DNA of 9,007 bases from Rhodothermales bacterium (GTDB lineage: Bacteria; Bacteroidota; Rhodothermia; Rhodothermales; UBA10348), in contig JABDJZ010000312.1 in assembly GCA_013003255.1 (NCBI GenBank), forward strand, positions 1 to 9,007, written 5' to 3'. Within the stretch, counting starts at the first letter, position 1; every line of letters begins with the position of its first letter. Position numbers and translations under genes: made by a program. Shown one piece after another: positions 1-5,611 of the stretch. The notes beneath the pieces are model-generated. The model did not search any database and was not told the origin of the DNA. It saw nothing but the letters and a program-made list of their open reading frames with translations.

Positions 1-610
1 GACCCATGTTGTAGAGCGGGGCTCCCCGGTCTACCGCCAACATGATTACCTCGCGCGCCTCACGGGCTGTCCGGGTTTCAGCCGGCGACATGGCTGCCGC
101 TGCGGTGGACGGGTCGGCCGGCGGGAGAAGCACCGCATCAATCACGTGGATGATGCCGTTCTCGGCCTTGATGTCCGTCTGAACGATCGTGGCGCCTCCG
201 ATAGAAAGGCCAATCGGAAGCGTCGCACCCGAAGCGGTGTTGGCGGATCCAGCCGACAGAAGATCACGAGATTCAATGCGGCCGGCCACTACGTGGTAGG
301 TCAAAATGGAGACAAGCTGGTCGCGATTTTCCGGCTGCAGCAGGGACTCTACCGTTCCCGCCGGCAGGGCGTTAAACGCCGCGTCGGTCGGTGCGAACAG
401 GGTGAAGGGTCCATCTCCGGAAAGCGTCTCGGCGAGACCTGCCGCCTTGACGGCTGCGACCAGTGTGTCAAAACGTCCGTCGGCAGCAGCGATCTGTACG
501 ATGGTGTGCGTCTGGGAGACGTTCGAAGCTTCCTCGCCATCGGCGGAAGCGGCGGCAGGGACGCTGAGCAGCGCAGCCACGAAGAGAGCGAGAGCAGAAA
601 GAGATTTCAT
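1..610 (-). CDS. Secreted fasciclin (FAS1) domain protein, 3' end outside the window
   Basis: Reading leftward from the ATG at 610, the frame stays open for 203 codons to the window edge, so the C-terminus is missing. Residues 1-23 form a signal peptide (MKSL, then a hydrophobic Ala/Leu-rich core, cleavage expected after ASA), so the mature protein is exported. Residues about 34-163 are one FAS1 domain. The conserved H1 segment FTLFAPTDAAFN is at 69-80, the YH pair at 105-106 and the H2 segment GIIHVIDAVLLP at 152-163. FAS1 domains are adhesion or matrix modules in bacteria, and the ligand here is unknown. After the domain comes an Ala/Pro linker and then a charged helical stretch (residues 177-203, SPAETRTAREARE onward) that continues outside. 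This is more than a bare FAS1 protein usually carries. There is no clear Shine-Dalgarno sequence before the ATG. I saw no convincing promoter in 611-805, which holds no gene. Family assignment is secure; exact role is not. Confidence 0.94.
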   Translation of the reverse strand, partial: MKSLSALALFVAALLSVPAAASADGEEASNVSQTHTIVQIAAADGRFDTLVAAVKAAGLAETLSGDGPFTLFAPTDAAFNALPAGTVESLLQPENRDQLVSILTYHVVAGRIESRDLLSAGSANTASGATLPIGLSIGGATIVQTDIKAENGIIHVIDAVLLPPADPSTAAAAMSPAETRTAREAREVIMLAVDRGAPLYNMG

Positions 611-805
611 CGGAGACAGCATTTTTGGTTCTGCTGCCACTACGGGAGGCCTTCGCCGCTGATCGCACCCCGTCGAAGCCCGGCGGAAACTGCACGTTCA
701 ACCGCGATTACGTACGACGAACGGCTGTCCCGAGGGGCTCGCAATTGGCGAAAACCGCTGGATAAGACGGGCCGAGGTCAGTAGACCAGGGTCGACGTTG
801 CCCTC

Positions 806-843
806 AAAAACGAAAGGGCCGCCCCATTGGAGCGACCCTTTCG
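806..843 (-). terminator. Rho-independent terminator for leftward transcription
   Basis: An 8-base-pair perfect stem (CGAAAGGG at 811-818 with CCCTTTCG at 836-843) continues inward through CGCCCC/GGAGCG with two mismatches to a three-base loop (ATT at 826-828). Read on the minus strand the hairpin is followed at once by five T (A at 806-810 on the plus strand). This is the classic intrinsic terminator layout. It lies 50 bases past the stop codon of the LolA-like gene at 894, so it most likely ends that transcript and insulates the fasciclin gene beyond. Confidence 0.85.
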
Positions 844-893
844 AGCAAATCGTGCAATGCACAGGTGCCAGGCCGCCTTAGGCCCGCGCGGCT

Positions 894-1658
894 CTAGTTC
901 TCGGCTCCCTCGGTCACACCTGCCATTTCGGCGAGCTTCTCGGGGGTCAGACCCGTATTGACCTTGAACTCCGTCATGGCCATGGTCTGCGTGATGGATT
1001 GACCACCCGCATCCATGGTGCCTTCCTGAATGAATGCCACCTTGAGGCCTTCGTAGTCCATGTACTCGTCAATCTCCATGACGGCCATGCCCATGGGAGG
1101 TATCGGGGATTCCATCGCGGCGAGTAGGCCGGTCTCCGCGTCGTAATAGCGCTTGGCGCCATTGACGGAGAGCACGTTGACCATCCTGCCGCCCATTTCC
1201 TGCTGTTCCAGGACCTCAATGGTCAGCGAGTCGATCTGTGCCAGCATGCCCATTTCGTCAACGGGGGCACTGGAACTGGGCATGCCAGGGCCTGCATTGG
1301 CGGGCATGTTGTCTGCGTCGAATTCCTGACGACCACCCATCCCCTCGGCGAATCCACCTTCCGGCGTCATATAGGCCATTGAAGAGATGTCCGGGAAGCC
1401 ATCGGGCACGCTGACCGCGGTCTGCTTGGCCAGGGTGTAGCCGGGATAGATGTTCCAGAGTTCCACGTCCAGTACGATGACTCCCTGCGGAAGCTCAAGC
1501 GAGACGGACAGCTTGGCATAGCGGTCCTCAACCTGTGACCACGCCTCGGTGCCGCCGACGGCCTCAACATGCTTCTCAAGAATCTCGGTGGCACTCTGGG
1601 CCAGCGTGGTGCCTACGGAAAGAAAGGCCACAAAGGCCAGAAGGAAAATTCGCTTCAT
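894..1658 (-). CDS. Secreted LolA-like protein (outer-membrane lipoprotein-sorting type), methionine-rich
   Basis: This is a 254-residue protein with a signal peptide at 1-20 (MKRIFLLAFVAFLSVGTTLA, cleavage before QSA), so it is periplasmic or surface exposed. The mature N-terminus has the pattern EILEKHVEAVGGTEAW (25-40). The later segment has the YYDAETGLL pattern (171-179), then MDYEGLKVAF (200-209) and a closing VNTGLTPEKLAEM. That order (helix with VEAxGG, beta strands, DAETGL turn, D-x-x-G-hydrophobic strand) recalls LolA/LppX-like proteins annotated in Bacteroidota as outer membrane lipoprotein-sorting proteins. The match is from memory of the pattern, so the fold is a moderate call and the ligand is unknown. 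Eighteen internal methionines all lie after residue 93, and there is no cysteine. The gene lies 99 bases downstream of gyrA on the same strand and may be read from gyrA transcription, since I see no strong terminator between them. There is no Shine-Dalgarno sequence before the ATG. The transcript ends at the terminator at 806-843. Confidence 0.8.
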   Translation of the reverse strand: MKRIFLLAFVAFLSVGTTLAQSATEILEKHVEAVGGTEAWSQVEDRYAKLSVSLELPQGVIVLDVELWNIYPGYTLAKQTAVSVPDGFPDISSMAYMTPEGGFAEGMGGRQEFDADNMPANAGPGMPSSSAPVDEMGMLAQIDSLTIEVLEQQEMGGRMVNVLSVNGAKRYYDAETGLLAAMESPIPPMGMAVMEIDEYMDYEGLKVAFIQEGTMDAGGQSITQTMAMTEFKVNTGLTPEKLAEMAGVTEGAEN

Positions 1659-1757
1659 CGAATGGAAATGGGAGGGTGAAAAGTGTGACGCAGAGGCGTC
1701 CGATCATGTGGTCCTACGGGAAACGGCCAAAACCGTTACACCCGATGGGACGAACGG

Positions 1758-4400
1758 CTAGGCATCTCCTGCCGTCAGGTCAGTGTCGTCGGCGGGGGGA
1801 GCGGCGCCGTCTCCCGACGGTTCGGTGGGCGCGTCCTCAGACTCGGCAGGTGCGCCCTCAGAATCGGCCTCGTCATCCTCGTCCAGGATGACCCGGGTGA
1901 CGTCGGCAATTTCATCGCCCTCGCGCAGGTTGATCAAGCGCACGCCCTGCGTGTTGCGACCCATCGTCCGGATCGTGTCGACCTGCATCCGAATCATGAT
2001 GCCCCCGATGGTCGAAATCATCAGGTCATCCGTGTCGAGCACACCCTTCACTGCGACCAACTCGCCGGTGCGGGAGGTGGCTTTCATGGTGATGATTCCC
2101 TTGCCGCCGCGTGACTGGAGACGGTAGTCGTCCACCTCGGAGCGCTTTCCGTAGCCGTTGGCGCTGATGGCCAGCAGGTTGCGCTCGGTGCCCTCCTCGA
2201 GGACAACCATTGAGATCACTTTCTGACCGTCGGCCAGCGACTGGCCGCGGACACCCCGGGACTTCCGGCCCATCGGGCGTACATCCGACTCCTTGAACCG
2301 AATCGAGAGGCCGGCGGACGAAGCGAGCACGATTTGCGAATCGCCGGTGGTGAGGTGGGCCTCAATCAGCCGATCCCCTTCCTCGATCACGATGGCGATG
2401 ATGCCATCGACACGCGGCCGGCTGAACGCTTCGAGTGCTGTCTTCTTGACCTTGCCGTTCTCGGTAGCCATCAGGACAAAGTGGCCCTCCAGGAATTCTT
2501 GGTCCCTGAAGTTCTCCTTGGTCACGGGAAGCACGGCTCTGAGCCGGTCCTCGTGATGGATCTGCAGCAGGTTTCGGATGGACCGTCCCTTGCTGGTCCG
2601 GCTACCCTCCGGTATCTCGAACACCCGCAGCCAATAGCACTGGCCGTGGTCGGTGAAGAACAGCAGGTAGTCGTGGTTGTACGAGACGAACAGATGCTCG
2701 ACGAAGTCCTCGTCCCGCATCGACAGGCCGCGTGATCCCACGCCGCCCCGACCCTGCTTCCGGTACTCCGAAACACTGGTGCGTTTCACAAGACCCTGGT
2801 GGGAAACCGTGACCACCACCTGATCCGCTTCGATCAGGTCCTCGTAGATGATGTCATCACCACCGGCGTAGTCAATCTCGGTGCGGCGCTCGTCGCCGTA
2901 CTTCTCGCGCATGGCCAGCAGTTCATCCTTGATGATCTGCATCTGGAGTTCGCGGTTGGAGAGGATGGCATTTAGCCGCTCCATCTCCTGTACCACCGCG
3001 CGGTACTCGTCCTCAATCTTCTGACGCTCCAGGCCGGTAAGGCGGCTGAGGCGCAACTCGAGAATGGCCTTGGCCTGCGCCTCGGACAGCGTGAACATGG
3101 ATCCGCCCCCGGTGGGCAGTCCCAAACGCTCCAACTGAGCCGTGGTGAGCTTGGTCGGGAAAACACCCGCCATCAGGTTGGCCCGCGCTTCCTCGGTATC
3201 GGGCGAGTTCCGGATGATGGTAATCACCGCATCCAGGTGATCCAGCGCGATGGTCAGGCCCTCCAGGATGTGGGCACGCTCTTCGGCCTTCCTGAGTTCG
3301 TACTGGGTTCTGCGGACGATGACCTCGTGGCGGTGATCGACATAGTGCCGGATCATCTCCTTGAGGTTGAGGGTCTTCGGCCGGCCGCCGACAAGGGCCA
3401 CCACGTTGACGCCGAACGTCTGCTGCATGGCCGTGAACTTGTACAGCTGGTTCTGTACCACGGCGGGCATCGCGTCGCGCTTCAGCTCGATCACGATCCG
3501 CATTCCCTCGCGATCACTCTCGTCCCGCAGGTCAGAGATTCCGTCGATCCGTTTGTCGCGTACGAGCTGGGCAATCTTCTCCAGGAGCCCGCTCTTGTTC
3601 ACCTGATAGGGAATCTCGGTGACGATGAGGGCAAAGCGGCCCGGCCGGATCTCTTCCTCATTGAAGCGGGCGCGCATCACTACACGGCCGCGGCCAGTAT
3701 GGTACGCAAGGCGGACGCCCTGATGACCGTAGATGATGCCACCGGTTGGGAAGTCCGGTGCCGGGATGTGCTCGATCAGCTCATCGATCGAAATCTCCGG
3801 ATTGTCGATGTAGGCCACTACCCCGGTAATCACCTCGGTGATGTTGTGCGGGGGAATCTTGGTGGCCATTCCAACGGCGATACCGTCGGAGCCATTGATC
3901 AACAGGTTGGGGACAGCAGCCGGGAGTACTTCCGGCTCCTCCAGCGAGCCGTCAAAGTTCTCCTGGAAGTCGACCGTTTCCTTCCCGAGGTCCTGCAGCA
4001 TTTCCTCGGCCAGGCGGGTCATCCGAGCCTCGGTGTACCGCATGGCGGCGGCCGAATCGCCGTCCACCGAACCGAAGTTTCCCTGCCCATCGACCAGGGG
4101 ATAGCGCATGGAGAAGTCCTGCGCCATGCGAACCATGGTGTCGTAGACCGCCGTGTCACCGTGCGGGTGGTACTTACCAAGCACCTCACCGACGATACGG
4201 GCGCTCTTCTTGTAAGCAGCCCCCGCCGTCATCCCGAGGTCGCTCATCCCGTACAGCACGCGCCGGTGCACCGGCTTGAGGCCGTCCCGCACATCGGGGA
4301 GTGCTCGACTCACGATGACGGACATCGAGTAGTCGATGTACGAGGACTTCATTTCGTCCTCGATGTTGATCGGGATTATCCGTGCGTTTTCAGGTTCCAT
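1758..4400 (-). CDS. gyrA: DNA gyrase subunit A
   Basis: The product is 880 residues, close to the 875 of E. coli GyrA. It is the breakage-reunion subunit of the A2B2 type II topoisomerase that introduces negative supercoils using ATP hydrolysed by GyrB. The N-terminal winged-helix and tower domains span about 1-520. The numbering matches E. coli around the active site: the catalytic tyrosine is Y122 within AAMRYTE, preceded by R121. The quinolone-determining segment HPHGDTAVYDT has Thr at 83 and Asp at 87. Thr83 is a natural wild-type residue in several species, so by itself it does not indicate resistance. The C-terminal six-bladed DNA-wrapping pinwheel (about 530-835) carries a blade-1 GyrA box QGRGGVG at 549-555 and a second box-like motif QSRGGKG at 762-768. 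Residues 838-880 form an acidic Asp/Glu/Ala/Pro tail, a regulatory element in other GyrA proteins. The ATG at 4400 begins MEPENARIIPINIEDEM, the usual GyrA start. It has no Shine-Dalgarno sequence (TTGCCACCAC precedes it). gyrB is not in the window. Confidence 0.99.
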   Translation of the reverse strand: MEPENARIIPINIEDEMKSSYIDYSMSVIVSRALPDVRDGLKPVHRRVLYGMSDLGMTAGAAYKKSARIVGEVLGKYHPHGDTAVYDTMVRMAQDFSMRYPLVDGQGNFGSVDGDSAAAMRYTEARMTRLAEEMLQDLGKETVDFQENFDGSLEEPEVLPAAVPNLLINGSDGIAVGMATKIPPHNITEVITGVVAYIDNPEISIDELIEHIPAPDFPTGGIIYGHQGVRLAYHTGRGRVVMRARFNEEEIRPGRFALIVTEIPYQVNKSGLLEKIAQLVRDKRIDGISDLRDESDREGMRIVIELKRDAMPAVVQNQLYKFTAMQQTFGVNVVALVGGRPKTLNLKEMIRHYVDHRHEVIVRRTQYELRKAEERAHILEGLTIALDHLDAVITIIRNSPDTEEARANLMAGVFPTKLTTAQLERLGLPTGGGSMFTLSEAQAKAILELRLSRLTGLERQKIEDEYRAVVQEMERLNAILSNRELQMQIIKDELLAMREKYGDERRTEIDYAGGDDIIYEDLIEADQVVVTVSHQGLVKRTSVSEYRKQGRGGVGSRGLSMRDEDFVEHLFVSYNHDYLLFFTDHGQCYWLRVFEIPEGSRTSKGRSIRNLLQIHHEDRLRAVLPVTKENFRDQEFLEGHFVLMATENGKVKKTALEAFSRPRVDGIIAIVIEEGDRLIEAHLTTGDSQIVLASSAGLSIRFKESDVRPMGRKSRGVRGQSLADGQKVISMVVLEEGTERNLLAISANGYGKRSEVDDYRLQSRGGKGIITMKATSRTGELVAVKGVLDTDDLMISTIGGIMIRMQVDTIRTMGRNTQGVRLINLREGDEIADVTRVILDEDDEADSEGAPAESEDAPTEPSGDGAAPPADDTDLTAGDA

Positions 4401-4444
4401 GTGGTGGCAATCGGCGTGCTTTCACGGGTAGTTTGGGGAGCTGA

Positions 4445-4461
4445 CCGGAGTCCGGGGGGGG
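4445..4461. other. Short perfect inverted repeat abutting a run of eight G
   Basis: CCGGAGTCCGG at 4445-4455 is a perfect inverted repeat of 5+1+5 bases, and its right arm merges into eight consecutive G at 4454-4461. The element is 45-61 bases upstream of the gyrA start codon and inside its probable 5' leader. It could be a small operator, a leader hairpin or a slippage-prone tract. It could also be chance in GC-rich DNA. Confidence 0.3.
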
Positions 4462-4493
4462 AGCGCCCGCGAAAAAGGCGTTTACAGTCCCGA

Positions 4494-4522
4494 AATGTAC
4501 GATTTTGAGGCGGAATTTTCCA
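4494..4522 (-). promoter_or_regulatory. Weak candidate promoter for gyrA
   Basis: On the minus strand TGGAAA (4522-4517) and TACATT (4499-4494) are separated by 17 bases. Each matches the sigma-70 consensus at 4 of 6 positions. The element lies in the AT-richer part of the divergent intergenic region and would give a gyrA leader of roughly 85 bases. I saw no clear Bacteroidota-type TAnnTTTG box at a fitting position. This is a weak pattern match only. Confidence 0.25.
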
Positions 4523-5526
4523 GTATTAGAGGCCCTTCGTCGATGGATTGTAACGTGTTGAAAAACAGGAACTTGAGCGAATCAAATGCAAGTCCTCTCG
4601 GGGGCTTCACATTGCATGCTGCGGGATGCGGGTCCCGGGTCCGCCTTTGTTGGCTATTCTTGGCGGTCTTCATCCTTCCCGCGACGATGGCCGCAGCCCA
4701 GCACAAAACCTATTCGTTTGACCTTCAGGGCCACCGCGGTGCACGCGGGCTGAAGCCTGAAAACACGCTGCCTGCATTCGAAAAAGCACTCGAACTGGGT
4801 GTCGAAACGCTGGAGCTGGACGTGGTCATTTCCGGTGACGGAAAGGTGGTGGTCTCCCACGATCCGGTGATGTCCACCGTGATCTGTTCCCATCCCGACG
4901 GGACCCCGGTCACCGATGAGGTCCGGCTGTTTGATCTCACGGCCGAACAAATTGCGGCCTTCGATTGCGGACTGCGGGGCAACCCCCGTTTTCCGGAGCA
5001 GGAGCGGATGGCGGTTTCCAAACCCCTGCTGTCCGATGTCATTCGCATGGAGCGTGAGGTTTCGGCAGGCCTGGGGCGCCCGCCCGCCAAATGGAACATC
5101 GAGACCAAGTCCACGAGGGAGGGAGACGGCGTCTACCATCCAGGTCCGGATCGCTTTGCCCGGCTACTGTATGACGTGCTCCGGGACGAAGGAATTCTTG
5201 ATCGGACCGTCGTCCAGTCCTTTGATCCACGCACCATCCAGGTCGTCCGCGCGCTGGATCCCTCGGTCAGGCTCTCCCTTCTGATGGAATTCGAACACGT
5301 TGCCCAGCCCGAGCGCGCTCTGGAAGGCCTCGGCTTCGTACCCGAGGTGTATTCGCCGGACCACCGCGCACTGACCACCGAACTCGTGGCCCGGATTCAG
5401 GGGCTTGGGATGGAGGTGCTGCCGTGGACCGTGAATAATGTGGATCGCATGCGGGAACTGCTGGAGATGGGTGTCGAAGGTCTCATCACGGATTACCCGG
5501 ACCGGGCGCTGCCGCTGAGGGACTGA
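4495..5526 (+). CDS. Exported glycerophosphodiester phosphodiesterase (GDPD family)
   Basis: This is a metal-dependent phosphodiesterase that would hydrolyse glycerophosphodiesters to sn-glycerol 3-phosphate plus an alcohol. With the longest reading (343 residues), the GDPD signature HRGARGLKPENT begins at 80 and gives catalytic H80 and R81. The metal ligands E107 and D109 are in LELDV, the second catalytic histidine is H122 in SHDP, and a third metal ligand E203 with K205 lies in NIETK. The C-terminal strands PWTVNN and GLITDYPD complete the TIM barrel, so the enzyme looks intact. Residues 46-69 form a signal peptide (basic residues, LCWLFLAVFILPA, cleavage near AAA|Q), so the enzyme acts in the periplasm or outside. 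That position makes the true start very probably downstream of 4495. TTG at 4612 gives a normal-length signal peptide and has GGGGG seven bases before it; ATG at 4543 is another option. Codons 1-45 also look less GC-biased than the rest. The gene is divergent from gyrA and 85 bases upstream of the receptor gene. The substrate is not determined. Confidence 0.93.
   Translation: MYDFEAEFSSIRGPSSMDCNVLKNRNLSESNASPLGGFTLHAAGCGSRVRLCWLFLAVFILPATMAAAQHKTYSFDLQGHRGARGLKPENTLPAFEKALELGVETLELDVVISGDGKVVVSHDPVMSTVICSHPDGTPVTDEVRLFDLTAEQIAAFDCGLRGNPRFPEQERMAVSKPLLSDVIRMEREVSAGLGRPPAKWNIETKSTREGDGVYHPGPDRFARLLYDVLRDEGILDRTVVQSFDPRTIQVVRALDPSVRLSLLMEFEHVAQPERALEGLGFVPEVYSPDHRALTTELVARIQGLGMEVLPWTVNNVDRMRELLEMGVEGLITDYPDRALPLRD
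4558..4587 (+). promoter_or_regulatory. Weak candidate promoter for the phosphodiesterase gene
   Basis: TTGAAA at 4558-4563 (5 of 6 to the -35 consensus) is followed after 18 bases by TCAAAT at 4582-4587 (4 of 6 to the -10 consensus). Transcription would begin near 4594, just before the TTG at 4612. This agrees with that codon being the true start and with 4495-4611 being non-coding. It is a pattern match only. Confidence 0.25.
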
Positions 5527-5566
5527 GCCGGTCAAGGATTCGCGAAGTGTGATTCCGGGGGGCAAC

Positions 5567-5606
5567 CGGAGGGCTCCTGCCTCGTCAACTCCGACCTCAC
5601 ACGGAG
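5567..5606 (+). promoter_or_regulatory. Receptor-gene ribosome binding site within a possible alternative hairpin
   Basis: GGAG at 5603-5606 lies five bases before the ATG at 5612 and is the Shine-Dalgarno sequence that decides that start. The five bases CGGAG (5602-5606) can pair with CTCCG at 5589-5593 across an 8-base loop, which would hide the site. The same CTCCG can instead pair with an upstream CGGAG at 5567-5571, which would free it. The two pairings exclude each other. The ribosome binding site is a good call; the switch is speculative because each stem is only five base pairs. Confidence 0.5.
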
Positions 5607-5611
5607 CATCG

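Noticed and set aside
146..784. A 212-codon plus-strand open frame opposite the fasciclin gene.
   Set aside because: The minus strand encodes a clear FAS1 protein with a signal peptide. The plus-strand product is rich in Arg, Gly and Ser without any motif.
1687..1700. A small hairpin GACGC-CTCT-GCGTC (minus strand) between gyrA and the LolA-like gene, followed nearby by TTTT.
   Set aside because: The stem is only five base pairs and the T run is four bases away and short, so it is not supported as a terminator. The two genes may still be co-transcribed.
4300..4400. Possible quinolone-resistance signature in GyrA.
   Set aside because: The key positions are Thr83 and Asp87 (encoded near 4140-4154). 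Thr at 83 is a wild-type residue in several species, so there is no evidence of acquired resistance.
3237..4508. A 423-codon open frame on the plus strand opposite gyrA.
   Set aside because: It lies wholly antisense to a certain gyrA apart from a short overhang, has a His/Asp/Val-rich composition typical of antisense frames in GC-rich genes, and shows no recognisable domain.
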